Below, piece by piece: positions 48,601-59,457 of a stretch of DNA of 64,000 nt; positions within the stretch are counted from its first letter, which is position 1, and each line of letters opens with the position of its first letter. Location: NCBI GenBank assembly GCA_949752745.1, contig OX457033.1, positions 19,507,907 to 19,571,906 of the forward strand, given 5' to 3'. The DNA is from Protula sp. h YS-2021. Lineage: Eukaryota > Annelida > Polychaeta > Sabellida > Serpulidae. The notes under the pieces were generated by a model that worked only from the letters and a program-made list of their open reading frames with translations, did no database searches and was not told the DNA's origin. The translations under genes were made by a program, and so were the position numbers.

Positions 48601-50354
48601 GATCCAGGAAATGTTGTAGTTGTGAAATTTTGCAAGGAATTCTGCTTCAGGTTTTAGTTACCATTACATATCTAAACAATGTATATGTTTAGACAATATT
48701 GATGATTGTACTCCGGATGCGTGTGCGAATGGCGGCACGTGCGTGGACGGGATCAACAGTTTCACATGTGACTGTGTGACGGGATTCAGTGGAGCAACAT
48801 GTCTAGGTAGGACTTCACTGATCACAGCTTCCTGAAACTGATAAAGTGATTGAAATAAAAAAAAACTCATCTATCATGTTATGTGTGTGGTTTATGAAAT
48901 CATCAACAGCATGCATCAGAATATTCTCACATTCTTTTTTTTTGTTTTGCAATCTGAAGCTCAGATTCAAATCTTCATCATAGCGGAGATCTTGAATTCA
49001 GGTCTTCAGCAGTGCCTACATACATATTTTCAATTGTAATTACAGTTGAAGGTTTGGTCCGCTTCTCCATCACGTTGATCTCCAGTCCTTGCAGAGCGTA
49101 TCGATTATGTTTGCGGCGAAAACTCTCATGTTGCCCTAAACGGTCTGGCCCTGGGAAAAATGCAACAGGAGCTATTTGGCTTCAAGATTTTGTATCGATA
49201 CCTACCTGCATCCGGATTTCTAGAAAACTGTTTTCTTCTTCTTCTTCTTCTTCTTCTTCTTCTGCTTTTCCTTTTTCTTATTCTTCTTCTTCTTCTTCTT
49301 CTTCTTCATGCCGACAGAACCCACGCCACACAAGGACTCTGCCTACTACTACCTATAATTGATATTCAATTATATTTCCATAGAGAACCGAATGCAGTGC
49401 TCTAGATCACGTGAAACGGAATACAGAATCTGAGAGCGATGAGTCTTTCGACTATTGAATAAGTATATAACTGTTTTAGGAGTAGTTCTTTGAATAAGTA
49501 GTTATTACTTGTTTTGTGACAGAAAACATCGACGATTGCGCGAATAACGATCAATGCGGCATTTACGGAATGTGCGTGGATGGCATAGCCTCTTTCTCTT
49601 GTACCTGCACCGATCCACGCTTTGTAGGCCAGTTTTGCAATCGTACGTATGGGGGAGCATTATATAACCAATTGCAAGGAGAGTCCATTGCGGGGACCGG
49701 GGGAGAGTCCATTGCGGAGACCGGGGGGGGAGTCCATTGCGATGACCGGAGGAGAGTCCATTACGGGGACGGGAGTGGATTGCGGGGACTGGGGGGGTGG
49801 GGGAGCGTGGCACGGTCCTATGCGTGAATGCTGTTTACCTATCTTAATAATTATTCTAAAAATGAAATACCAAAAGGTATGTGGTTTTCTGACGTGTACC
49901 GAAACGCGCAAAGCTGTGCAGGCGCGCATTTTCATAACATGTTGCCTTCTTAAATTCACTTATTCAAAATTCTGTGGCCTTTTTTTAATTATTTTTAATT
50001 AAATTTAGAAAAAAAAACCCATTAAAGTAATGAAAAAAAGAATAGTGTAAAGATTATAACTGTTGTTTTAGTCATTGCAAGAAGACATAGAAAGATATTG
50101 TGTTTCATTTTAACAGCACACTTTGGGTACTTGTTGTAGAGCCATCGGAGGATGCTTTCAGAGCATACAGCTGTCTATCTGGGACAGACCCTTGCGATGG
50201 GCCAATAGTACAGAATTTGTTGTACTATGCCTCCACTACTGTGGGGCACTACATCCAGTGCGATCACTCGGGCTATTGTTACGACAAAGTGTGCGCGCCG
50301 GGTACTGAGTGGAACCAGCTTGGCTTCACCTGCATCCATTCCAACAGCGGATGA
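38762..50354 (+). CDS. Secreted multi-EGF protein with C-terminal chitin-binding-like (CBM14) domain
   Basis: Fourteen exons: 38762-38822, 39186-39278, 39522-39635, 40472-40585, 41607-41720, 42941-43054, 44886-44999, 45745-45858, 46190-46303, 46678-46791, 46986-47099, 48693-48806, 49523-49642 and 50140-50354 (stop TGA). Total 1629 nt, 542 aa. Exon 1 encodes a signal peptide (about 1-18). Exon 2 is a short EGF. Exons 3-12 are each exactly 114 bases, phase 1-1, and encode ten EGF domains (residues 52-431) of the type [17 protein letters not shown] plus [12 protein letters not shown] plus ATGFSGATC. Exon 13 is a divergent EGF. Exon 14 (472-542) has six cysteines spaced like peritrophin-A, with [20 protein letters not shown]. 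It should be extracellular and may bind chitin or another glycan; immune recognition and a biomineral or cuticle matrix role are both guesses. Acceptor TTGTTGTAG before 50140 was chosen because the earlier AACAG acceptor leads to a stop. Confidence 0.85.
41841..41870 (+). pseudogene. EGF exon relic 1
   Basis: GTGTAGAT is joined directly to TTCAGTGGAACCACTGGGGC, so the middle of an EGF exon is deleted. The donor GGTAAGG has become GATAAGG. It cannot be spliced as an EGF exon. Confidence 0.75.
42397..42422 (+). pseudogene. EGF exon relic 2 (5' fragment)
   Basis: After a good acceptor (TTGTGTTGTAG) come the first 26 bases of an EGF exon (NIDNCVPG). The sequence then jumps into intron repeat (ACAAATGGACAAAGTAGAAA). 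The rest of the exon and its donor are missing. Confidence 0.75.
43174..43240 (+). pseudogene. EGF exon relic 3 (3' part)
   Basis: TGTGTAGATGGAGTCAACAT to CCACTGGAGCCG matches the second half of an EGF exon, but the first half and the donor are lost. The left junction sits in the same intron block (GAATGGAAAT) as in relic 1, which suggests both descend from one rearrangement. Confidence 0.75.
43689..43740. repeat. Hairpin, 23-bp arms with 6-base loop
   Basis: AAATGAGCATTCGAAATTGG plus CTT pairs with AAGCCAATTTCGAGTGCTCA plus TTT with one mismatch; the loop is ATAAAG. A partial copy of the inner arm follows at 43741-43760. It lies in the EGF gene intron after relic 3. Confidence 0.85.
45618..45715. 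repeat. (CT)n microsatellite
   Basis: About 45 CT units, slightly interrupted, 30-130 bases upstream of the acceptor of the EGF exon at 45745. Confidence 0.95.
47670..48225. repeat. Minisatellite, unit about 30 bp (copy A)
   Basis: Units such as GATGGCCACTTGTCTGGTGA plus TTACCTGTCC, changing at about 48000 to TCTAATTGTCACTTGACAGG plus TGACTGCCTG. It lies in the intron before the EGF exon at 48693. Copy B has a shorter version. Confidence 0.9.
49237..49309. repeat. (TTC)n microsatellite (copy A)
   Basis: TTC units with interruptions, in the intron before exon 49523-49642; equivalent of 54931-54996. Confidence 0.9.
49676..49800. repeat. Minisatellite, unit about 25 bp (copy A, about 5 units)
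   Basis: GAGAGTCCATTGCGGGGACC plus GGGG units, in the intron before the CBM14 exon. The same array in copy B has about 13 units. Confidence 0.9.
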
Positions 50355-50575
50355 ATTCGATAACTTGAATCAAAGGGACACGAGCTGCACCTGTCCCTTC
50401 CCCCCTCCACACCCCAACCCCCTCCCCCCTCCTAAATCTGTCACAATTCTTTAAATCTCTCTTTCGGCTGTCAGATTGTGTCCTGGTGACTTACACTTAA
50501 ATTTTCGTTACCCCCGGCAATCTCCACCCCTCCCCCTCCCCCGCCCACCATCACGGCGGTGCTCGAGTTCAGGTC

Positions 50576-50581
50576 AATAAA
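50576..50581 (+). promoter_or_regulatory. Poly(A) signal AATAAA, EGF/CBM14 gene copy A
   Basis: AATAAA lies 222 bases after the stop codon in a C-rich 3' UTR and is conserved at the same place in copy B. Confidence 0.65.
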
Positions 50582-51269
50582 GAAATTTTATCGGGGCTAC
50601 TAAAAAGACGACTGGTTTCCATGTTACACTGTGCAAGCTATCTAGTACTGAATGCCGTTGAATTAAGTATAAATTTCGCTACAAATTTTGCTACTGATAT
50701 TAAAAAATTATTAAGTTTAATTTGAATTTCTAACACTATTACCTGGATGAATGAAACGATAGGGTAATAGTGTGTACATACGAACTTATATCTCAAAATA
50801 ATTTTCCCCAAGCAGAATCCTGATACGCACTGACACTATATCAAAAAACTATGTTCAGTCTTTGAAATTTAAGTGCTAGCTGTTATAACCGAAAGGTGTA
50901 GATATGAGTTTTTGATGAGATATCAGTTTTTGATATTGCTACAATGGTTTGCACTTGTGATGTCAATAAAAAATTTCCAGTGATTTTTAAACAGATACCA
51001 AATCAATTATTCAAGATAAATATGAGTGTCGATATCAAAACGTAAAATAATAGAAATACAACAGTTTAATTTCAAGTTATTATTTAGATATCAGTAACTA
51101 AGTTGTGTCATTTATTGTATTATGATATCGATAGTTACTGAATGATATCCCAGATCAATGAAGAAGAAGAGAATCAATAAACATGCAGTGCTTCTAAATT
51201 AAGACCATCTATCCCATAGAGAGGGTTGGGTGTGGGTGGCACTCGCGTACCAACTGGTTACCACGCGCT

Positions 51270-51480
51270 CCCGTCACTTTTCGCTGCCCTAAACACGGAG
51301 TGCTATATTGCGAAAAAAATGTCCCCTTAAAGCAAACGCAGACTGCAGTTTTGAAAGATGCCCCCTTTTTTGTGGGAAACGCGGAGTACTGAATGGAAAT
51401 TATCACCCCCACCCCGACTGCCCTTTAACGACATTAGCACTCCGCAATGACCGCGTCAAACCTCAAAATTACTCCCGTTC
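51270..51480 (-). repeat. Dispersed repeat, member 3 of 4
   Basis: Reverse-complement relative of 15780-15975; contains CACGGAGTGCTATATTGC, GTGGGAAACGCGGAGTACTG and AACGACATTAGCACTCCGC. Confidence 0.6.
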
Positions 51481-51864
51481 ACCGCGCTTTTATTATGACA
51501 AGCATGGTAACTATATGTGATATCTAGCGGCACCTCGGGCTATCTGTATCATCAGAGTAGAACGAGCGTTCCCAGTTGCCACACACTACTGACGTGCATC
51601 GGTGAGTTCGTCATGCCTCGTGGAGTGTTTGATACATTTTAACTGAAAATATTATAACAATATCTTCCTTTTAAAAATTTTTCTTATTATTTTGATTTAC
51701 AAAATAGCAATTGTAGGCTTGAAAAAAATCGGAATAAAACTTAATACGCATGGGGTATCTTTGTTACACTTGATTTATTGCCCGTAATCGTTGTGCCTTC
51801 CGATTCTAACATGTAAGGGTTCTCCGTACGTCTGCTGAGCGGCATAACCACATGCATGCAGGTT

Positions 51865-52035
51865 GATGAGGCATGCACTGTGTCTGTGTGATGGCATGCA
51901 CTATGCCTGTATGACAGCACGTAGTGTGCCTCTCTGATGGCATGTACTGTGGCTCCCTGAATGCATGCACTGTGCCTGTCTGATTGTGCGCACTGTGCGT
52001 TTCTGACGGCATGTACTGTTCCTGTCTTATGACAA
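51865..52035. repeat. Tandem repeat, unit about 25 bp (copy A)
   Basis: Imperfect GGCATGCACTGTGCCTGTCT plus GAT units; repeated in copy B at 57700-57870. Confidence 0.8.
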
Positions 52036-53449
52036 TGTCTGTCTTAAGATATGCATTGTTGTGTCTTGATATCAATAAAATGAAATAGCTGACAGCAAAA
52101 TATAAATTTTGAGCTCAGTCATTTATTATCCTTTTATCGATATAAGAATGTATTTTAAATAACATTATTTCAGAAGAAGATTTATTTGAATTTATATTTT
52201 GAAATCTGCAAGTGATTTTTCATCTAAAAAAATCAAAATATCAATTTGTTTTTTTTTTCATACATAAAATTCAGAAGCAAACATCTGTGAACAAAATGAC
52301 TGGCCCCTGTATATATAATCTTGCTTCACAAAAGAAAGCAATTCTTGAGTTCATAAATTGTGTTGTTATTATTGATATCAATATGTCAGTTTCTCATCTC
52401 AAAAATCTAATTGACGATTCGTTAAATTTGATATAAATGTTTGCTTCCCTTCAGATTTTTGAAGTTTGTAAAATTCATGTTTTGATCTCAAACATAAATT
52501 TTTGCCATCTAAAATACAATTATCGATAGCAAATTGGGATCTACATCGATTTATTGATACACTTAATTATACTTTGATATTAAAAATTGTTGTTATAAGG
52601 CACGATGAGACGCTGAGAAATCTGACATTTAGGGAACTTGCTCTTACATTTCTTTCATTTTTATTGACTGGTTTGCAGTCAAAACATGGATTTATTCGAA
52701 ACAACTATAGTGTGATTTGTCTTTGTTTCAAAACATCCACAGTGCAATTAATATCGGTTAAGTGAATTTCAATGGAAACAGATATGAAAAGTGATTTTCG
52801 TAAATATTCTAAAGGTGGGGTGACCCAAGGAAGAGGAGGGGAAGTGGGTACTTGAATGGAAGTTGGGCGTGGGGGGCAGTTACCTTATCAGAGTAAAGTC
52901 GACCTTCCCATGTCTGTACACCGACTTCTCCCGACGTCACTGCATTGCGTCTCTCCGAAGTCGGAGGAAAGACGTTTCAGCGTTCACATACAACCAAATT
53001 TTGACGTTAAGCCTACGTCTGGTCGCGCTGCCTATACAACGTCGCATGTTGAACGGATAGTCTCTGGCTTAAAGCCAGTCCCGATGCTCAGATTTTTGAA
53101 AGTTATATCATGAAATACCAGAAATAGGACCACCAGTGGAACTTACCTAAAGTGATCCAACATCTGGAGTGGTCCCATTTATCGAAGTAGAATTACCCCT
53201 GAAAAGTGGTTGATTGTTGGAAGTGATCCAACAATTTCTTTTTGTTTTCGAGAATTAGTTTTTAGACCACGAATACATTTAGAGAAATTTAGAGAGTAAT
53301 TTTTAAAAAATTTACTGGAGATGCGGCGGAAAGAATGCTGCAATATTTTCGCGATTCCATTCTGGTCATTCTATTCCTCTCCGGTTCAGTAACGGATATT
53401 TGCGGCATATTTTCAGTATATTGTTTGACCAGATTCTGGTACTGTTAAT

Positions 53450-53895
53450 TACGTGTCCGATTGCCACTTGCCTGGTGATTGCTTGTCTAGTGGCCACTTG
53501 TCTGGTGATTATCTGTCCGATGGCTACGTGTTTTGTGATTACTTATCTAGTAGCCACTTGTCTGGTGATTTCCTGTCCGGTGGAAATTTGTCTTGTGATT
53601 AACTGTCCAATGGCCACTTGTCTTGTAGTTATCTGTCCGGTGGCCACTTGTCTTGTGATTGCTTGACCGATGGCCACTTGTCTGGTGATTACTTGACTGA
53701 TGACCACTTGTCTTGTGATTACCTGTCTCGTCAGATAACTACCTGTCTTGTAGCTACTTGTCCGGGGGCTACCTTTCTGGTGGCCACTTGACAGGTGACT
53801 GCTTGTCTAATTGCCACTTAACCAGTGACTAGAGGTCTAATTGTCACTTGACAAATGACTGCATGTCTGACAGTCACTTATCGGGTGATGTCTTG
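53450..53895. repeat. Minisatellite, unit about 30 bp (copy B)
   Basis: Same CCACTTGTCTGGTGATTACC units as 47670-48225, but with fewer copies of the TGACAGGTGACTG sub-block. Confidence 0.9.
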
Positions 53896-54379
53896 TGGCT
53901 ACTTTTCGACGGGATATCTGTCTGGTGGCCATGTTTTCGGTGACTACCCGTGGCCGTATTCACAGTAGTTAACTGTGCAGTGAACCAATACCGTTAACGT
54001 CTCCTGCAACTAACAGCACTTTTGAAAGTTGATCAATGAATTTTTACTTTCATGCTAAAATATATTCACATAAAAACTGTTTGCCTAATTTAGCTAAATC
54101 AGTTGATTATGTGTATACCTAAATCACTCTTGGGTGAGATCCTGCAGCAGAATGCTCCCTCGGTCGTTGACTGTTTCGCCCACCAGTGCAGTGACAGTCT
54201 CGCGAGAGTGGGGCAACTGGGTTGCGGTATACAGTTAAGTGAGCAGTTAACTTTTGTAATACCGGGCCTGATGACAAGTTTCAAACAGATCCAGGAAATG
54301 TTGTAGTTGTGAAATTTTGCAAGGAATTCTGCTTCAGGTTTTAGTTACCATTACATATCTAAACAATGTATATGTTTAG

Positions 54380-54946
54380 ACAATATTGATGATTGTACTC
54401 CGGATGCGTGTGCGAATGGCGGCACGTGCGTGGACGGGATCAACAGTTTCACATGTGACTGTGTGACGGGATTCAGTGGAGCAACATGTCTAGGTAGGAC
54501 TTCACTGATCACAGCTTCCTGAAACTGATAAAGTGATTGAAATAAAAAAAAACTCATCTATCATGTTATGTGTGTGGTTTATGAAATCATCAACAGCATG
54601 CATCAGAATATTCTCACATTCTTTTTTTTTTTTTTTTTTTTTTTTGTAATCTGTAGCTCAGAGTCAAATCTTCATCATAGCGGAGTTCTTGAATTCAGGT
54701 CTTCAGCAGTGCCTACATACATATTTTCAATTGTAATTACAGTCGAAGGTTTGGTCCGCTTCTCCATCACGTTTATCTCCCGTCCTTGCAGAGCGTATCC
54801 ATTATTTTTGCGGCGAAAAGTCCCGTGTTGCCCTGAACGGTCTGGCCCTAAGGTGCTTGCAAAAGGAACTTATTTGGCTTCAAGATTTGGTCTCGATACC
54901 TACCTGCATTCAGATTTCTAGAGATCTGTTTTCTTCTTCGTCTTCT

Positions 54947-54993
<47 letters not shown>

Positions 54994-56237
54994 TTCATGC
55001 CGACAGAACACACAGGGACTCTGCCTACTACTACCTGTAATTCACATTCAATCCAATTTTCACACTGCAGTGGTCCAGATCACGTGAAACGGAATACAGA
55101 ATTTGAAAGCGATATTGAATAAGTATATAACTGTTTTAGTAGTAGTTCTTTGAATAAGTAGTTATTACTTGTTTTGTGACAGAAAACATCGACGATTGCG
55201 CGAATAACGATCAATGCGGCATTTACGGAATGTGCGTGGATGGCATAGCCTCTTTCTCTTGTACCTGCACCGATCCACGCTTTGTAGGCCAGTTTTGCAA
55301 TCGTACGTATGGGAGCATTATATAACCAATTGCAAGGAGAGTCCATTGCGGGGACCGGGGGAAGAGTCCATTGCGGGGACCGGGGGAAGAGTCCATTGCG
55401 GAGACCGGGGGAGTCCATTGCGGGGACCGGGTGAAGAGTCCATTGCGGGGACCGGGGCAAGAGGCCATTGCGCTGACCGGAGGAGAGGTCATTGCGTGGA
55501 CCGGGGGAGAGTCCATTGCGGAGACCGGGGGAAGAGTCCATTGAGGGGACCGGGGGAGAGTCCATTGCGGGGACCGTTGGAAGAGTCTATTGCGGGGACC
55601 GTGGAGGAGAGTCCATTGCGCTGACCGGAGGAGAGTCCATTGCGGAGAAGGAGGGGTGGATTGCGGCGACTGGGGGGGGGGGGGGGGGGGGAGCGTGGCA
55701 CGGTCCTATGCGTGAATGCTGTTTACCTATCTTAATAATTCTAAAAATGACATACCAAAAAGTATGTGGTTTTCTGACGTGTACCGAAACGCGCAAAGCT
55801 GTGCAGGCGCGCATTTTCATAACATGTTGCCTTCTTAAATTTACTTATTCAAAATTCTGCGGCATTTTTTTAATTATTTTTAATTAAATTTAGAAAAAAA
55901 ACCCATTAAAGTAATCAAAAAAGAATAGTGTAAAGATTATAACTGTTGTTTTAGTCATTGCAAGAAGACATAGAAAGATATTGTGTTTCATTTTAACAGC
56001 ACACTTTGGGTACTTGTTGTAGAGCCATCGGAGGATGCTTTCAGAGCATACAGCTGTCTATCTGGGACAAACCCGTGCGATGGGCCAATAGTACAGGATT
56101 TGTTGTACTATGCCTCAACTACTGTGGGGCACTACATCCAGTGCGATCACTCCGGCTATTGTTACGACAAAGTGTGCGCGCCGGGTACTGAGTGGAACCA
56201 GCTTGGCTTCACCTGCATCCATTCCAACAACGGATGA
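54380..56237 (+). CDS. Second set of EGF and CBM14 terminal exons (copy B)
   Basis: Exons 54380-54493, 55183-55302 and 56023-56237 repeat exons 12-14 of the EGF/CBM14 gene. By eye the two EGF exons show no base change. The CBM14 exon differs at six bases, three of them coding: Asp to Asn in GTDPC, Asn to Asp in VQN, and Ser to Asn near the C-terminus. Splice sites and stop are intact. No signal-peptide exon lies nearby, so it is either an alternative 3' end of the upstream gene (phase 1 throughout, so exon 13 or 11 can splice to 54380 in frame) or an unexpressed duplicate. Confidence 0.7.
54931..54996. repeat. (TTC)n microsatellite (copy B)
   Basis: TTC units with a few CTC and GTC changes; equivalent of 49237-49309. 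Confidence 0.9.
55335..55675. repeat. Minisatellite, unit about 25 bp (copy B, about 13 units)
   Basis: GAGTCCATTGCGGGGACCGG plus GGAA units, more than twice as many as in copy A, followed by a G-run at 55673-55691. Confidence 0.9.
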
Positions 56238-56464
56238 ATTCCATAACTTGAATCAAAAAGGGACACGAGCTGCACCTGTCCCTTCTCCCCACCCCCTCCA
56301 CACCCCCCCCCCCCACCCCCTCCCCCTCCTAAATCTGTCACAATTCTTTACATCTCTCTTTCGGCTGTCAGATTGTGTCCTGGTGACTTACGCTTAAATT
56401 TTCGTTACCCAATGCAATCTCCACCCTCCCCCCCTACCATCAAGGCGGTCCTCGAGTTCAGGTC

Positions 56465-56470
56465 AATAAA
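56465..56470 (+). promoter_or_regulatory. Poly(A) signal AATAAA, copy B
   Basis: Same position relative to the CBM14 stop as in copy A, within CAGGTCAATAAAGAAATTTT. Confidence 0.6.
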
Positions 56471-57084
56471 GAAATTTTATCGGGGATACTAAAAACACGA
56501 CGGGTTTCCATGATACACTGTATAAGCTATCTAGTACTGAATGCCGTTGAATTCAGTATAAATTTCGCTACAAATTTTGCTTTTGATATTAAAAAATTAT
56601 TAAGTTTATTTTGAATTTCTAACACCATTACTTGAATGAATGAAACGATGGGATAATATTTGTATTTATGTGAAAATACCAACTTATATTTCAAAGTAAT
56701 TTTCCCCATGTAAAATCCATATACGCATTGACACTGCATAAAAAATGTGCTCTATTTTTTTTTTAAATTTAAGTACTCTCTGTTATAACTGAACAGTGTA
56801 GATATGATTTTTAAACAGTTATTAAATCGATTACTTGAAATATATGTGAGTGTCAAAATTTAAATTAATAATAGAAATACAATACACTTCCAAGTTATTA
56901 TTTAGATATGAATAACTAAGTTGTGTCATTTATTATATTATGATATCGATAGTTACTGAGAATCAATAAACATGCATGCTGAATACACCAGTGCTTCTAA
57001 ATAAAGACGATCTATCCCGGAGAAGGGGTGGGGGTTAGGTGGCACTCACGTACCAACTGTTACCATGCGTGCCCATGACTGTTT

Positions 57085-57290
57085 GCTACCCAAAATACTG
57101 AGTGCTATATTGCCAAAAAAATGTCCCCTTTTAAAATAAAGGCGGAGTGCAGTTTTGAAAGAAGCCCCCTTTTTGTGGGAAACGCGGAATACTGAATGCA
57201 AATTATCACCCCCACCCCCACTGCCCTTTAACGACATTGGCACTCGGCAAGGACCGCGTGACTCCACCAAATTACTCCCATTCTCCGCGC
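57085..57290 (-). repeat. Dispersed repeat, member 4 of 4
   Basis: The copy B counterpart of 51270-51480, so not an independent insertion. Confidence 0.6.
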
Positions 57291-57699
57291 TTTTTTTTAA
57301 TGACAAGCATCTAGTGGCACTAGGGGCTATCTGTATCGTCAGAGAGTCAATGAAAGAGCCGGCCAGAAAAGCGGTCCCAGTTGACACATGCTACTGACGC
57401 GCATCGGTGAGCTCGTCATGCCTCCTGAATATAATATAACAATATCTTCGTTTTTAATTTTTTTTTTTTTTTACATTTTAACTGAATATAATATAACAAT
57501 ATCTTCCTTTTTAAAATTTTTCTTATTATTTTGTTTTACAAAATAGCAATTGTAAGCTTGAAAAAAATCGGAATAAAAATTAATACGCATGGGGTATCTT
57601 TGTTACACTTGATTTATTGCCCGTAATCGTTGTGCCTTCCGATTCTAACATGTAAGGGATCTCCGTACGTCTGCTGAGCGGCATAACCACATGCATGCA

Positions 57700-57870
57700 G
57701 GTTGATGAGGCATGCACTGTGTCTGTGTGATGGCATGCACTATGCCTGTATGACAGCACGTAGTGTGCCTCACTGATGGCATCTACTGTGGCTCCCTGAA
57801 TGCATGCACTGTGCCTGTCTGATTGTGCGCACTGTGCGTTTCTGATGGCATGTACTTTTCCTGTCTTATG
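57700..57870. repeat. Tandem repeat, unit about 25 bp (copy B)
   Basis: GGCATGCACTGTGCCTG-type units, same as 51865-52035. Confidence 0.8.
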
Positions 57871-58972
57871 ACAATGTCTGTCTTAAGATATGCATTGTTG
57901 TGTCTTGATATCAATAAAATGAAATAGCTGACAGCAAAATATAAATTTTGAGCTCAGTCATTTATTATCCTTTTATCGATATAAGAATGTATTTTAAATA
58001 ACATTATTTCAGAAGAAGATTTATTTGAATTTATATTTTGAAATCTGCAAGTGATTTTTCATCTAAAAAAATCAAAATATCAATTTGTTTTTTTTTTCAT
58101 ACATAAAATTCAGAAGCAAACATCTGTGAACAAAATGACTGGCCCCTGTATATATAATCTTGCTTCACAAAAGAAAGCAATTCTTGAGTTCATAAATTGT
58201 GTTGTTATTATTGATATCAATATTTCAGTTTCTCATCTCAAAAATGTAATTGACGATTCGTTAAATTTGATATAAATGTTTGCTTCCCTTCAGATTTTTG
58301 AAGTTTGTAAAATTCATGCTTTGATCTCAAACATAAATTTTTGCCATCTAAAATACAATTATCGATAGCAAATTGGGATCTACATCGATTTATTGATACA
58401 CTTAATTATACTTTGATATTAAAAATTGTTGTTATAAGGCACGATGAGACGCTGAGAAATCTGACATTTAGGGAACTTGCTCTTGCATTTCTTTCATTTT
58501 TATTGACTGGTTTGCAGTCAAAACATGGATTTATTCGAAACAACTATAGTGTGATTTGTCTTTGTTTCAAAACATCCACAGTGCAATTAATATCGGTTAA
58601 GTGGATTTCAATGGAAACAGATATGAAAAGTGATTTTCGTAAATATTCTAAAGGTGGGGTGACCCAAGGAAGAGGAGGGGAAGTGGGTACTTTAATGGAA
58701 GTTGGGCGTGGGGGGCAGTTACCTTATCAGAGTAAAGTCGACCTTCCCATGTCTGTACACCGACTTCTCCCGACGTCACTGCATTGCGTCTCTCCGAAGT
58801 CGGAGGAAAGACGTTTCAGCGTTCACATACAACCAAATTTTGACGTTAAGCCTACGTCTGGTCGAGTCGTCTATACAACGTTGCATGTTAAATGGGCAGT
58901 CTCTGGCTTAAATCCAGTCCCGATGCCCAGATTTTTGAAAGTTACATCATGAAATACCAGAAATAGGACCAC

Positions 58973-59457
58973 CAGTGGAACTTACCTAAAGTGATCCAAC
59001 ATCTGGAGTGGTCCCATTTATCGAAGTAGAATTACCCCTAAAACGATACTACTGAAAAGTGGTTTATTGTTGGAAGTGATCATATCTCAGAATTTCCGTA
59101 TATTTTGTCTATACCCAGTGAATATTCGATCAGATCAGACCACAACATTAACCCTGCTTGTGATTGGCGGTGAACATGATTAACGTTAAATAGAGGTCAG
59201 AGAATCGATATTGGAGAAAAAAATAGACTAAAAAAAGGGCGTAAGATATGAAAACTTGAAGAACTTCTGACCTACTTTTGAAGAAAAGTATTCATGGAAA
59301 TCGACTTTGCATGTATTCTGCAAACCCAAATGACTCAAACCAATTGGGAGTTTTCTTAACCATTAAAGTCTATGGAGCACATTCGGGACCGAAAAAAATG
59401 TGACCTAATTCAGAGGTGGTCCCAAGAGGGAGGTGGTCCGATACCGAGGTTCCACTG
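58973..59457. mobile_element. CAG...CTG element spanning the end of copy B
   Basis: The left end CAGTGGAACTTACC and the right end GAGGTTCCACTG form an 11-bp inverted repeat; TA follows the right end. Only its left part is present at the end of copy A. It is probably a pogo-like non-autonomous element of 485 bp. The short inverted repeat limits confidence. Confidence 0.5.

Larger units (their letters stand above)
47526..53222. repeat. Tandem segmental duplication, copy A (about 5.7 kb)
   Basis: It begins TTTACTGGATATGCGGCGG and holds EGF exons 12-13, the CBM14 exon, the poly(A) signal and downstream DNA. It matches copy B (53309-59078) throughout, with small indels, differing minisatellite lengths and scattered substitutions. 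It ends within a repeat starting CAGTGGAACTTACC. Confidence 0.95.
50355..54379. other. Downstream sequence of copy A and start of copy B
   Basis: This holds the 3' UTR, a minus-oriented dispersed repeat at 51270-51480, a GGCATGCACTGTGCCTG tandem repeat and the duplication junction. No separate gene was recognised. The open frames at 52502-53113 are repeated in copy B and look non-coding. Confidence 0.5.
56238..58972. other. Downstream sequence of copy B
   Basis: Duplicate of the DNA after the CBM14 stop in copy A. No gene recognised. Confidence 0.5.
53309..59078. repeat. Tandem segmental duplication, copy B (about 5.8 kb)
   Basis: It begins TTTACTGGAGATGCGGCGG and repeats copy A in the same orientation only about 90 bp after copy A ends. 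Offsets between equivalent points range from 5687 to 5883 because the minisatellites differ in length. A haplotype wrongly kept in the assembly could also explain it. Confidence 0.95.

Noticed and set aside
50116..50139. Earlier acceptor TTTTAACAG for the CBM14 exon
   Set aside because: In the phase set by exon 49523-49642 it leads to TAG within eight codons; the next AG gives the full domain.
58341..58952. A 203-codon frame downstream of copy B
   Set aside because: The matching copy A sequence is interrupted by stops (at 52763 and 52853 onward), and no family or splice context supports it.
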